Counted from the first letter of the stretch, positions 15,949-24,998 are shown. The stretch: DNA of 64,000 nt from Roseateles depolymerans (GCF_003387155.1 NZ_QUMT01000003.1:894233-958232); one strand, 5' to 3'. A program made the numbers and translations. The notes: generated from the letters alone by a model not told the origin.

Positions 15949-18417
15949 ATGTCGAATTGGCAACCGGACTGGAAGACCCTCAATGCCGTCGCTGCGGCCT
16001 TTCTGCAATCAACGCCACTCGCGGCGACGATCGAGTCGGTCACCCCGCCCGGTAGCCATGCCGCGACGGGACTGCAACTCGAGCTGGGCGCCATCGTGAG
16101 CGCACTCGGGGGCGCCACCCCGACCACGGGGACACTGATCATCGCCGTGGACACCTTGACCGTGCCCGCGGAGACGACTGTGATCGCAGTGGCCGGGGTG
16201 GAGATCGTGGCCCGATGCGTCCAGGTCGTCGGCAGTGGCGCGGCGACCTTGAACGTCACCGGGGCCGGCGCGTCCCTGCAGATCACGTCCGCCGAGATCG
16301 CGGGCAGTTTGTCAGTGGCGCTTGGGACCAATGCGGCCGTGCCATTCATGCTCGACTCCCTGGCGTCGCCGCAGATCCTCACGCTCGACGCTTCGTCACC
16401 GGATGTGGTGGAGGTGACGACGGACAGCGTCAGGGTCGCCGACGTCATGCATGCGCCATGGAGCCAGCTGTCGCTGCAACTCACGAGTGCCATCGCCGGT
16501 GTCGTCGCCGACCAGCCGGGCGCCGACGCTCTGGCACTCGCGGAATCCATGCTTCGCTGGGTCAGCGCGAACGGCCGCGCGCTGCTGGGCAACCGGGCCA
16601 GCTTCCCAGGCCTGGACTACAACGACATCGCGTCGATGCTGGCCGCTGCCTCGGCACTGCTCACGGCGACGCAGGCGGCTGCCTCTGGCGCGATCTACGT
16701 GCCGGTGCTTTCCGCCGACCTCTATCAATCGCAGGTCGGAGGACTGCTGAGCATTGCCCAGATCTACGACAGCAAGATCAGTGCATTGCAGAGCCAGCAG
16801 GGCATCGATCATGAAATCGCAGCCCTCGCCACCACGCTGGGCAACATCAACCAGCAGGCCGCCGGACCGCTGGTCGCCACGCTGCAGAACCTGGCTGGCG
16901 AAACGGCGATGCTCGAGACCCAGCTCACCGAGGCCGCGCTCCAGCTCTCACAGGTCGCCGACACCCTGAAGCAGCTGCAAACGGCGCTGACCCAGGCGAT
17001 CAACGACCAGTTCCAGCAGGAACTGGTGTCCACCGCCGTCGAGACCCTGTTCACCCTCGCGACGCTCTACGTCGGCGCTGCGGCTGCCGTGCTCGGCGAC
17101 CCCGAGGTGGTGGCGGGCAAGTTCTCGGCCGTCTTGAAGGCTGCGCTCGACGTCACCAAGAGCTTGATCGAGGCCGCGAAAGATCCGCTGACCAGCGTCA
17201 TCGCCTACGGCCTCGACGCCGCCGGCCAGACGCCGTCGGACACGACTTCGTCGGCCGCCCGGGCCGGTGGCCAAGTACTGGCAGCCTCGGTCGCCAGCTT
17301 CGGCGAGGCGGCCAACACCTTGTGGGCGGTGGTCGGCGTGGCGATTGCCAATGCGCCTGCGACGATCGAGTATTCGCCGGATTTCCTTGCCAAGCTGGAG
17401 GCAGCGCCCGATCTCAGCGGCTTCACCACGGGCGGCGTGGATCCCGTCACCTACTGGAACGCCGTCGTCGTGCAGACGCAAGCGGCCGTGCAGCCCCACC
17501 TGGACCTGCCCGAGGCGACGGCCTACCTGGCGGCAGTCAAACTGGCTGCTACTTACGGTGGCGCGATCGGCGACCTGCAGATGAAGTTGCTGGATCTCTA
17601 CACCCAGGGCATCTCGACCTTCGCCCGGCTGCAGGCGGTCTATCAGGCCCAGGCGCAGTGGGCCAGCTTGCAGAATGCGCTCGCACAGCAGGAGCAGCAG
17701 CAGCAGGCGGCCATCGGGCTTCTGCAGCGCGGTTACCTGAACGTGAAGCGGGCGCTGGTCACGGCGGTGGGCAACTACCGCGCCGCCTTCCGCTACCAGT
17801 GGATGCAGGACTCCGACATCCAGGTCGATGTCAGCATGAACTATCTGATGCTCGCGCAGCAGGCGCAGCGCTCGATCGACAGCCTGGTCAAGGTGTTGTC
17901 CGGCACGCCCAGCGGGCCGCTGCGGCCGCGCCAGGATTTTCGCGGCATCACCTATACCGTCACGCGCAGCGGTGCCGAGTTGTTCTCCGAAGTGGACGGC
18001 CAGGGCCAGGCGCAATGGTCGATCGCCGCTGGCGACCCGGCCCTCGCGAGCCAGCTGGGCGGCAACACGGCGATCTATCTGGACGAGGTCACCTTCGTGC
18101 TCGAAGGCGCCAAGCAGAGCAGTGAGGTCGAGCTGGAGATCGCCACCTCGGGCCGCCACGAAAGCATGATCGGGACAGACGCCCAGCGCTTTGTTTCGCA
18201 AGCGGTTTCGATGAACAACTTCTACGTCCCCAGAACGCCCCCCTCCTTCATCAGCAGCTGGAAGTTCGCAGACGCTGCGGCTTACATGATGCCCACCCCC
18301 TACACCAACTGGACATTGACTGTGAAGCAGGGCAACTGGCACGGCGTGACCGCGATCTCGATGACGCTGTCGGGCAAGTATCTGCAGAATCCGAAAAGTG
18401 GGCCGTCCGAACGCTGA
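15949..18417 (+). CDS. toxin-like cluster gene D, large three-part protein
   Basis: 822 residues, no family recognised. Residues about 25-180 are beta-rich with a solenoid-like rhythm (TTGTLIIAVDTLTVPAETTV, TLNVTGAGASLQITSAEIAG). Residues about 230-650 are helical: a coiled-coil region at about 270-355, a hydrophobic segment at about 364-382 (ETLFTLATLYVGAAAAVLG) and a Gln-rich helix at about 575-590 (AQQEQQQQAAIGLLQ). The last 150 residues are again beta-rich with aromatics. No signal peptide. It is probably the large component of the cluster: helical pore-forming or translocation core with beta receptor-binding ends. That is inferred from layout and the neighbouring gene C. Gap to gene C is 43 bp. 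Confidence 0.6.
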   Translation: MSNWQPDWKTLNAVAAAFLQSTPLAATIESVTPPGSHAATGLQLELGAIVSALGGATPTTGTLIIAVDTLTVPAETTVIAVAGVEIVARCVQVVGSGAATLNVTGAGASLQITSAEIAGSLSVALGTNAAVPFMLDSLASPQILTLDASSPDVVEVTTDSVRVADVMHAPWSQLSLQLTSAIAGVVADQPGADALALAESMLRWVSANGRALLGNRASFPGLDYNDIASMLAAASALLTATQAAASGAIYVPVLSADLYQSQVGGLLSIAQIYDSKISALQSQQGIDHEIAALATTLGNINQQAAGPLVATLQNLAGETAMLETQLTEAALQLSQVADTLKQLQTALTQAINDQFQQELVSTAVETLFTLATLYVGAAAAVLGDPEVVAGKFSAVLKAALDVTKSLIEAAKDPLTSVIAYGLDAAGQTPSDTTSSAARAGGQVLAASVASFGEAANTLWAVVGVAIANAPATIEYSPDFLAKLEAAPDLSGFTTGGVDPVTYWNAVVVQTQAAVQPHLDLPEATAYLAAVKLAATYGGAIGDLQMKLLDLYTQGISTFARLQAVYQAQAQWASLQNALAQQEQQQQAAIGLLQRGYLNVKRALVTAVGNYRAAFRYQWMQDSDIQVDVSMNYLMLAQQAQRSIDSLVKVLSGTPSGPLRPRQDFRGITYTVTRSGAELFSEVDGQGQAQWSIAAGDPALASQLGGNTAIYLDEVTFVLEGAKQSSEVELEIATSGRHESMIGTDAQRFVSQAVSMNNFYVPRTPPSFISSWKFADAAAYMMPTPYTNWTLTVKQGNWHGVTAISMTLSGKYLQNPKSGPSER

Positions 18418-18625
18418 AGCAGCGGGTCACCCCGAGGCGGATGGCCTCACCCGACCTCCACCCAGCTCTCGTGCAACGATGGCGCGGTGGAGGGCTTAGC
18501 CCCCCGGGGCGCTTCGACGGTGTCGAAGAACCTGCAAAGCAGGCGCTGCCTCCGCTTTTTGACGCGTGCTGGCTGGGCAGAGCGGCGCCGCGTTGTAAGC
18601 CGGCTCGGGCCCGCTGCGCCGGGCC

Positions 18626-18958
18626 TCAAGCGCGTGCCAACATCGCCCGCCAGAGCGTGCCACTGATGTCCTTGGCGCCGACCAGCCCGGCGCGGATCAG
18701 ATAGGCGGTCAGCAGGCCGCGGGCCAGTTCCTCCTCGGCCGGCGGACACACGATCCGGTAGCAACGACCGGAACTGGTCCACGCCAGCCGCTGGTGGAGA
18801 TCGAACTTCACCAGCGCGGAGGTCACCCGTACCGCGCCAGTGGTCAAGGCGCTGGCGATGTGAACCTTGCGCGTCTTCGTCCGGAAGGCGCGCCAGGGGC
18901 CGAGCACAACAGGCTCGTTGTCCGGGTTCGCGGTGGGATCGTGGTCGGTGGCGGGCAT
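18626..18958 (-). CDS. conserved-looking hypothetical protein
   Basis: 110 residues with a balanced, globular-looking composition (VVLGPWRAFRTKTRKVHIAS, ALVKFDLHQRLAWTSSGRCY). No family is recognised and there is no signal peptide or membrane segment. The frame has good GC3 bias and an acceptable start at 18958. It is convergent with the toxin-like cluster; the 18418-18625 gap holds no gene I can support. It is not clearly part of any operon. Confidence 0.6.
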   Translation of the reverse strand: MPATDHDPTANPDNEPVVLGPWRAFRTKTRKVHIASALTTGAVRVTSALVKFDLHQRLAWTSSGRCYRIVCPPAEEELARGLLTAYLIRAGLVGAKDISGTLWRAMLARA

Positions 18959-19226
18959 GGAGGAGCTGACGCGGGGAGGCGTTCAAGGCGCGTCAGTCTA
19001 GCCAGACGGATCTTGATTTTGACCCTCTTTACGAACGGTCACGCTTGCCCCGACATGCGTTGCGACAAGGCCGTTTTATCAGGGTTTCTTCCAAGATTGG
19101 GGCGCCTGATCCCTCAGGGGGATGGGCCCCCGCACCCTCCCCCATCAGCTCCCTCCGCAGTGGAATTGGACGCCTGCGGCCTCATCGCCAGACTGCTGAC
19201 ACGTCGCTCAACTTCGTCAGCCGTCT

Positions 19227-20741
19227 ATGTCCCTCTCCGTCACTCACAGCCGCTCCCTCACCGGGCTCACTGCCGCCGCAGTGGACGTTGAAGTCCATCT
19301 TGCCAATGGCCTCCCCAGCTTCACCCTCGTTGGCCTCGCCGACACCGAAGTCAAGGAATCCCGCGAACGCGTCCGCGCCGCGCTGCACAGCAGCGGGCTC
19401 GAGTTCCCCTCCAACAAACGCATCACAGTCAATCTCTCGCCAGCGGATCTGCCCAAGGAGGGCGCGCGCTTTGACCTGCCCATTGCGCTGGGTCTCCTGG
19501 CCGCGAGCGGACAAGTCGATGCCCAGCGACTGCCCCACATGGAATGTGCGGGTGAGTTGGCGCTGTCCGGTGAGCTGCGGCCTGTGCGCGGGGCGCTGGC
19601 GATGGCCCTGGCGCTGCGGGCCAGCGGACTGGCGCGTGAAATGCTGCTCCCGCGCGGCAGCGCCGCAGAGGCCGCCTTGATGCAGGGCCTTGTGGTGCGT
19701 GAGGCCGCGCACCTGCTGGAAATCGTCCAGGCCCTGCAACCCAACAGCGAGTCCCATCTGACACGTGTGCTGGTCACGCCGCCGCTGCCGACGCTGGAGG
19801 TGCATGACCTGCGCGATGTCAAAGGCCAGGCCGGGCCCAAGCGCGCGCTCGAAGTGGCGGCCGCGGGTGGGCTCGGACTGCTGCTGGTCGGCCCTCCCGG
19901 CACTGGCAAGTCCATGCTCGCCCGACGCCTTCCGGGGCTGCTGCCGCCTTTGGACGACACCGAAGCCCTCGCCTCTGCCGCCGTGCTCAGCATCAACGGC
20001 CAGTTCAAGCCGGAGCAGTGGGGACAGCGCCCTTTCAGATCCCCCCACCACAGCGCATCGGCTGCCGCCTTGATCGGCGGCGGATCACCGCCTCGCCCCG
20101 GTGAGATCACCCTCGCCCATCACGGGGTGCTGTTCCTCGATGAGCTTCCAGAATTCCAGCGTCTGGCGCTTGAAGCGCTGCGGGAGCCGCTGGAGACGGG
20201 CCGCATTCACATCGCGCGCTCGTGCCACCAGGCGGAATTCCCGGCGCAGTTCCAGCTGATTGCCGCGATGAACCCCTGCCCCTGTGGCCACCTCGGTCAT
20301 CCGACCAAGGAATGCCGCTGCACGCCCGAGCAGATCGACCGCTACCAAGGCCGCATCTCCGGCCCCTTGCTGGACCGCATCGACCTGATGGTGGAAGTTC
20401 CGATGCTGCCGCCAAGGGTGCTGGCCGCCGCGCCTGAAGGAGAGACCAGCGGCACGGTCGCCGAACGAGTGGCTGCTGCCCGCGAGGCAGCTGTGCTGCG
20501 GCAAGGCTGCATCAATGCGCAGCTGCCGTCGAACCAGCTGGATGAGCATCTGCACCTCGCGCCCGAGGCGGAGGCACTGCTGCACAAGGCTGCCGCACGC
20601 CTGGCGTGGTCAGGCCGCAGCTACCACCGGGTGCTTCGCATGGCCCGGACGGTGGCTGACCTGGCCGCAAGTGCCGAGGTGCTGCCGGTGCATGTCTCAG
20701 AGTCCATTCAATGGCGCAGGGCATTGCCAGGGCGTGAATGA
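19227..20741 (+). CDS. comM: YifB/ComM family Mg-chelatase-like AAA+ ATPase
   Basis: 504 residues. The N-terminal Lon-like ChlI domain begins MSLSVTHSRSLTGL and includes FTLVGLADTEVKESRERVRA. The Mg-chelatase AAA core has Walker A GPPGTGKSMLARRLPGLLPP at about residue 220, Walker B GVLFLDELPEF, and the FRSPHH and AAMNPCPCG motifs of the family. The C-terminal domain carries GRSYHRVLRMARTVADL. ComM is a hexameric helicase that promotes branch migration when transformed or horizontally acquired DNA is integrated. Length and motifs are complete. It overlaps the tail of the antitoxin-pseudogene frame in convergent orientation. Confidence 0.95.
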   Translation: MSLSVTHSRSLTGLTAAAVDVEVHLANGLPSFTLVGLADTEVKESRERVRAALHSSGLEFPSNKRITVNLSPADLPKEGARFDLPIALGLLAASGQVDAQRLPHMECAGELALSGELRPVRGALAMALALRASGLAREMLLPRGSAAEAALMQGLVVREAAHLLEIVQALQPNSESHLTRVLVTPPLPTLEVHDLRDVKGQAGPKRALEVAAAGGLGLLLVGPPGTGKSMLARRLPGLLPPLDDTEALASAAVLSINGQFKPEQWGQRPFRSPHHSASAAALIGGGSPPRPGEITLAHHGVLFLDELPEFQRLALEALREPLETGRIHIARSCHQAEFPAQFQLIAAMNPCPCGHLGHPTKECRCTPEQIDRYQGRISGPLLDRIDLMVEVPMLPPRVLAAAPEGETSGTVAERVAAAREAAVLRQGCINAQLPSNQLDEHLHLAPEAEALLHKAAARLAWSGRSYHRVLRMARTVADLAASAEVLPVHVSESIQWRRALPGRE

Positions 20742-20805
20742 TGTCTTGAGCAACTGCCCCGCTTGCGCCACCTCTCCAATGGCGACGGATCGTTCGCGAA
20801 TCTTG

Positions 20806-21077
20806 CTAGGGAGCATCGTCCTCGTCCCTGTCAAACCGTGCACGCACTCTTCCATGGTCGGCATGCCAGCGCTTTCCACCCGTATCGCCAGGCCCAGCGC
20901 GCGCAGGACCGAGAACAGCGAAGACACGGTGACGTCCTCGCCGGCTTCGAGCCGGTAGACCACCTCGCGCACGTTGCCGGAGCGCTCAGCCAGTTCCTTC
21001 TTGGACAGCCCAAGGGCTTCGCGTCAGGCTTTGATGATCCGCCCCAGATCATCTGGGAGTCGAGCCATGTCAGTCAT
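20806..21077 (-). pseudogene. broken XRE/HipB-like antitoxin
   Basis: From the ATG at 21077 the frame reads MTDMARLPDDLGRIIKA, then an in-frame TGA, then REALGLSKKELAERSGNVRE and an XRE-type HTH continuing VVYRLEAGEDVTVSSLFSVL and AMRL-like helix 5 (RALGLAIRVESAGMPTMEE). A CGA-to-TGA change would explain the stop (ARREALGLS). After GMPTMEE the frame shifts: in the -1 frame it continues ARFDRDEDDAP and stops at 20806, which is the expected family ending, so one base (a G in GAGGTG) appears lost near 20848. Two lesions make a dead or truncated orphan antitoxin. No toxin (hipA) gene is adjacent. Confidence 0.75.
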
Positions 21078-21108
21078 AACTTGCAAATCCCACGATTTTT
21101 GCCCTCCA

Positions 21109-21126
21109 TGCCAGTTTTAACTGGCA
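21109..21126. promoter_or_regulatory. operator-like inverted repeat TGCCAGTT-TT-AACTGGCA
   Basis: Perfect 8-bp arms with a 2-bp spacer, 32 bp upstream of the antitoxin pseudogene start. Size and position match a HipB-type autoregulatory operator. It survives although the gene is broken. Confidence 0.6.
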
Positions 21127-21152
21127 CGGGATCCCCGCAACCCGACGCCCGT

Positions 21153-22652
21153 TCAGAACAGCGCGTTCAACATCGCCTTGCCCGGCGACGTGGACTGCAA
21201 GTGCACCGGCGGCATTCGGCGAGGCGCTTCGACTGCGGTAGCCACCGACCCGTCCCACTCACTACCCGCGGGCCCATCCGGTCGATCGATCTCCACCGTC
21301 ATTTCCAGGCCCTGCCCGGTATTGCGCGCCCTCAGCTGCCAGCGATGCGCCATCGCGATCTCGCGGCAGATGGAAAGGCCCAACCCGGCCCCCTCCTCCC
21401 GCCGCTCCGGCCCCCGCCAAAAGCGCTCGAACAGGCGGGGCAGCGACTCCTGCGGCACGCCGCGGCCTTCATCCCGCACTGCAAATCCGTCGGTCGTCAC
21501 CACCAGCATCACCACCCCGCCCGTCGGGCTGTGCTGAATGGCGTTCTCCAGCAGGTTCTTCAGCAGCGTGAACAGCGCCCCCCTGTCGGCCTGCCATGGG
21601 CGCAGCCCTTCCGCCACGCGCAGCCCCAGCAGCACGCTGCGACGTTCGGCCACACGCCCCATGTAGTCGAACACCTCCTGCACGGTGCCCCTCGGGTCCA
21701 TGGCCTCCATGCGGTAGTTCTGCGGTTCGCTCACCTCTGCCAGCATCAGCAGCTGCTGCACCTGCCGCGCCATGCGGTCCACATCCTCCAGCAGGTAGCG
21801 CCGGTGCTCTTCATCCGGGCCCAGTTCCACCTGCGCGCGGATCAACGCCAGCGGCGTCTTGAGCTCATGCGCGGCGCTGGAGAGAAACTCCTGCTGCGTC
21901 CGGAAGCCTTGCTGCAGTCGCTCCAGCGTCTGGTTGAAGGCCTGCACCAGCGGCTGGATCTCCCGGGGATGCGCATCGGCGGACAAGCGCTGGTCCAGTG
22001 TCCGTGGCGTGATGCGCCGCGCCTCCGCCGATGCGGCACGCAGCGGCTGCAAGGCCTTGCGCAAGGTCAGATGCACCGTGAGGAAGAAGATCAGTATGAA
22101 CACCACGCAGCTGCCCACCACGCCCTTCATCAGGGCCGGCGTTCCGAAGGTGGACCGCATGCGCAACACCATGCGGTCGCTGATGGCCATCTGGAGCCAC
22201 CACCGGCCCACTGCGTGCGGGATGGGCGTTGTGGCGCCATGCATGGCCACGCCGTCCCGCGCCAGCGTGAACGCCCGGCGGGCGCTGTCGAACGCGGCGC
22301 CGTCCGGTACCAGCGCGTCCTCTGCGCCGTCGCGATCCGAGCTGTAGGCCACCCGCCCCTGCGCATCCACGACGCGCAGCGTCGCTTCCTCCGAGAGGCT
22401 GTTGAACAGCCAGGGCTCGATGTGACGGTCGTCAAAACCCACGGGCCGCCCTTGCGCATCCAGACGCACATGCTGCGCCACCTCGGCCGCCCAATGCTGC
22501 ACACCCGCATCCAACAGATGTTGGCTGAACGGCTTGGCCAGCAAAGCCAGCACCAGTGCCAGCAAGGCCATGCTCAGCAGCAAGCCGCCGACAAACATGC
22601 CCATCAGCCGTGCCCGCAGGCTACAGGGGCGGATCATCTTCCCGAAGCGCAT
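21153..22652 (-). CDS. two-component sensor histidine kinase
   Basis: 499 residues. TM1 at about residues 20-42 (GMFVGGLLLSMALLALVLAL), a periplasmic sensor of about 130 residues, TM2 (GVVGSCVVFILIFFLTVHLT), a HAMP-like segment, HisKA with the phospho-His in SSAAHELKTPLALIRAQVEL, and a HATPase domain (N box NLLENAIQHS, G1 DEGRGVP, F box LFERFWRG, G2 GAGLGLSI). ATG 22652 lies inside the end of the response regulator gene, with agga/aggg upstream; 22637 is the alternative. The pair is coupled, in the operon mipA-regulator-kinase. The signal is unknown; its mipA partner suggests an envelope stimulus. Confidence 0.93.
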   Translation of the reverse strand: MRFGKMIRPCSLRARLMGMFVGGLLLSMALLALVLALLAKPFSQHLLDAGVQHWAAEVAQHVRLDAQGRPVGFDDRHIEPWLFNSLSEEATLRVVDAQGRVAYSSDRDGAEDALVPDGAAFDSARRAFTLARDGVAMHGATTPIPHAVGRWWLQMAISDRMVLRMRSTFGTPALMKGVVGSCVVFILIFFLTVHLTLRKALQPLRAASAEARRITPRTLDQRLSADAHPREIQPLVQAFNQTLERLQQGFRTQQEFLSSAAHELKTPLALIRAQVELGPDEEHRRYLLEDVDRMARQVQQLLMLAEVSEPQNYRMEAMDPRGTVQEVFDYMGRVAERRSVLLGLRVAEGLRPWQADRGALFTLLKNLLENAIQHSPTGGVVMLVVTTDGFAVRDEGRGVPQESLPRLFERFWRGPERREEGAGLGLSICREIAMAHRWQLRARNTGQGLEMTVEIDRPDGPAGSEWDGSVATAVEAPRRMPPVHLQSTSPGKAMLNALF

Positions 22653-23307
22653 AACCCTGGTTCCTGATGTTGACGATCTGCAGGCGCGACCCAATGCCCA
22701 GCAGCTTGCGCCGCAGTCGGTGCAGAGCTACGTCCAGCGCATTGGGTGTCACCGCCTCCGACAGCCCCCAGGCCGCCGCCTCCAGCGTGCCGCGCCTCAC
22801 GGTCCGGCCCTCCTGCCTCACGAGGGACAGCAGAATCTGCTGCTCGCTGGGCGACAGGCTGATCGACTCCTCACCACATCCCAGTCGCCCCTCTTCCATC
22901 TGCAGATGGATGTCCGCAAAGGCCGGCCGGTCGGGCTGCAACGCCGCTGGCCGCCGCAGCAGCGCACGAACCCGGGCCACCAGTTCCTCCATCGGGAAGG
23001 GCTTGGTCAGGTAATCATCGGCGCCGGAGTCCAGACCCTCCACCCGGTCATGCAATGCGTCCCGGGCGGTCAGCATCAGGCAGGGGATGGCGGTGCCTGC
23101 GGCCCGGAGGCGGCGCACCAGGTTCAGGCCGTCGCCGTCCGGCAGTCCACGGTCCACCACCAGTGCGCCGTAGTCGATGGCCTGCAGGCCGCGCCAGGCC
23201 GCTTCCAGCGTCGGAAAAACATCCGTCGGGATGCCGGCGGCCTGCAGGCTCTGGCGGACCAGTTCCGCCAGGCGGGCATGGTCCTCGACCAGGGCAATGC
23301 GGTTCAT
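22621..23307 (-). CDS. OmpR/PhoB family response regulator
   Basis: 228 residues. The receiver domain has acidic residues at the N-terminus (ALVEDHARLAELV), phospho-Asp in ALVVDRGLPDGDGL, Thr in LMLTARDA and Lys in DYLTKPFPMEELVARV. The C-terminal winged helix has SPSEQQILLSLVRQEGRTV, NALDVALHRLRRKL and IVNIRNQGYAL. The ATG at 23307 starts MNRIALVED, as is normal. It lies 10 bp after the mipA gene and overlaps the kinase gene by 32 nt. Its likely targets include its own operon, whose upstream region has a direct repeat at 24325-24348. Confidence 0.95.
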   Translation of the reverse strand: MNRIALVEDHARLAELVRQSLQAAGIPTDVFPTLEAAWRGLQAIDYGALVVDRGLPDGDGLNLVRRLRAAGTAIPCLMLTARDALHDRVEGLDSGADDYLTKPFPMEELVARVRALLRRPAALQPDRPAFADIHLQMEEGRLGCGEESISLSPSEQQILLSLVRQEGRTVRRGTLEAAAWGLSEAVTPNALDVALHRLRRKLLGIGSRLQIVNIRNQGYALREDDPPL

Positions 23308-23317
23308 GCGCCGCGGG

Positions 23318-24241
23318 TCAGAAGCGGTAGAGATAGCCCACCGACACACGCGGCAGGTTGCTGCGTTCAACGATCGGGCTGTTGGTGGCTTCCTTGGGCA
23401 GATGGGTCAGCCCCAGGTCCACGAAGATGACATGCTGGCGCTGGATGGCGTAGTCCATGCGCATTCCCACCTCCAGCGCCACGCCGGCATCGCCTTCATA
23501 AGCCGGACGGCCGGGCAGCGCTTCGCCGGCACGGACGCCGTAGTAGTAATCCACCCATTTGCGGTCCATCCAGGCGGCACCCAGGCGAGGCGTGAGACTC
23601 GCCGCGCCCATCTGGAAGCGGCGGTCCACCTGCACTTGCAGACGCTGGCCCTTGCTGTGGCTGGACAGGTCGCTGGTCCATTCAAGACCCAGGTTGGCCA
23701 ACGGTGTCTGCCAGCCCAGGCCGACGCCCCCCATGAAGCCGCCCTTGCGCTCGGCCATGCCCGACAGGGCCGGCGAGTCGCTGCTCTTGTAGCCCTCAAG
23801 CGCGTACTTGAGCAACAGACCGCCGGTCACGCGCTGCGTGGGCGACAGCGAGTAGTTCAACAGCTTGCCTTCCACCGTGGTCCCCGCAACGCGGACATAG
23901 CGGTTCTCGTAAAACAGCAGCGGCAGCGCATTGACCTTGCGGTCGGCGTCCAGATAGGCACGCTCGCGAACGCCAACACCGATGCCCAGCGCCCATTGAG
24001 ACGTACCACCGGCCAGTCCTTCCGAGGCGGACGGCGAGGCCACCTGCGATTGGGCGCAGACGGCAGGGGACACGATAGACAGCAGCCCGGCCGTCACGGC
24101 GGCCGCCAGCGTGCCCGCGGTACCGAGCATCGGGCTGCGTTCAGTCCGGGAAGCGGAGGGCAACCCCTCGGCGGACGAGGCGCCTGGAGCCCCTGTGGCG
24201 CCTTGGAGGAGGGCACTGTTGATGCGGTTGTGGTTCTTCAT
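23318..24241 (-). CDS. MipA/OmpV family outer-membrane protein
   Basis: 307 residues. The mature part shows the alternating beta-barrel pattern of MipA/OmpV proteins (WALGIGVGVRERAYLDADRK, NALPLLFYENRYVRVAG, LEWTSDLSSHSKGQRLQVQV, LPRVSVGYLYRF) and ends in an aromatic Phe, the outer-membrane signature. The N-terminal region is unusually long before the hydrophobic signal (about residues 40-63, cleavage near CAQ). The Met at 24130 (MLGTAGTLAAAV) gives a more normal signal peptide and may be the true start. MipA in E. coli is an MltA/PBP1B scaffold; regulator-linked members are often envelope-stress or antibiotic responsive. Confidence 0.88.
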   Translation of the reverse strand: MKNHNRINSALLQGATGAPGASSAEGLPSASRTERSPMLGTAGTLAAAVTAGLLSIVSPAVCAQSQVASPSASEGLAGGTSQWALGIGVGVRERAYLDADRKVNALPLLFYENRYVRVAGTTVEGKLLNYSLSPTQRVTGGLLLKYALEGYKSSDSPALSGMAERKGGFMGGVGLGWQTPLANLGLEWTSDLSSHSKGQRLQVQVDRRFQMGAASLTPRLGAAWMDRKWVDYYYGVRAGEALPGRPAYEGDAGVALEVGMRMDYAIQRQHVIFVDLGLTHLPKEATNSPIVERSNLPRVSVGYLYRF

Positions 24242-24324
24242 GGATAAAGGTGTGTGAGGGTGATCGAAGGAGAGGAGACGTGGTTCGGGCGCGATGTTGT
24301 GGCCCTGCGTCTTACCGCCGACTT

Positions 24325-24348
24325 ACCAGCAACGGGGACCAGCAACGG
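24325..24348. promoter_or_regulatory. tandem 11-bp direct repeat upstream of mipA operon
   Basis: ACCAGCAACGG occurs at 24325-24335 and again at 24338-24348 (13-bp period), 84-107 bp upstream of the mipA-like start. OmpR-type regulators bind such direct half-sites, so this is a candidate site for the operon's own regulator. Confidence 0.45.
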
Positions 24349-24427
24349 TAATGCCCACCGAGGTGTGAGTGCGTGGACTTGCTCAATACGCCAGATGGCG
24401 GCCGCTGGATCAATCGGCCGGCCTCAA

Positions 24428-24847
24428 TCACGACTCAAACACGCCGCCCATGGACGCAAAGCCCTTCACTTCGATCGGATTGCCTGATGGATCCAGGAAG
24501 AACATGGTCGCCTGCTCTCCGGGTTGCCCGGCGAAACGGATCTGGGGCTTGAGCACGAAATCCAGGCCCTGGGCCTCCAGCCGGTCCGCCAGCTCGCGCC
24601 AGGCCGGCATCGGCAGCACGAGCCCCAGGTGAGGCATCGGCACCAGATGATCGCCCACGCGGCCGGTGTTGGTGGTCTTGAAAGGCTCGCCCAGGTGCAG
24701 CGAAATCTGGTGGCCGAAGAAGTCGAAGTCTACCCAGGTGTCGGTGCTGCGGCCTTCGGTGCATCCCAGCAGGCCGCCGTAGAAGGCCCGCGAGGCGTCC
24801 AGGTCGCGCACGTGATAGGCCAGATGGAACAAGGCGGGGACTTGCAT
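24428..24847 (-). CDS. VOC family protein (glyoxalase/bleomycin resistance fold)
   Basis: 139 residues, the standard single-gene VOC length. It starts MQVPALFHLAYHVRDLDASR followed by AFYGGLLGC, and has the second betaalphabetabetabeta module with FFLDPSGNPIEVKGF. Probable metal ligands are His in the first beta strand, His in DHLVPMPHLGLVLP and the Glu in PIEVK. It resembles dioxygenase or glyoxalase-like enzymes of unknown substrate. It is not obviously in an operon. Confidence 0.85.
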   Translation of the reverse strand: MQVPALFHLAYHVRDLDASRAFYGGLLGCTEGRSTDTWVDFDFFGHQISLHLGEPFKTTNTGRVGDHLVPMPHLGLVLPMPAWRELADRLEAQGLDFVLKPQIRFAGQPGEQATMFFLDPSGNPIEVKGFASMGGVFES

Positions 24848-24998
24848 GAGCGCTCCAGGGAAAGAGGGTCGGTGCACCACTGGTCGATGGGACACAGACC
24901 GCGACGGGTCACCTCGCGGTGAATGGGAGCATCGTAGCCAAAGCGGCGCACTTGGACGTTCGTCAGGGCCACAGGGTCTGACCCACCGCGGCGCCATG

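Noticed and set aside
18418-18625. A coding extension (open frame ending near 18447)
   Set aside because: It is a shifted shadow of the 110-residue gene, and the region shows no ribosome site or family resemblance.
20763-22667. A 634-codon plus-strand frame opposite the histidine kinase
   Set aside because: Antisense of a conserved kinase with all catalytic boxes on the minus strand.
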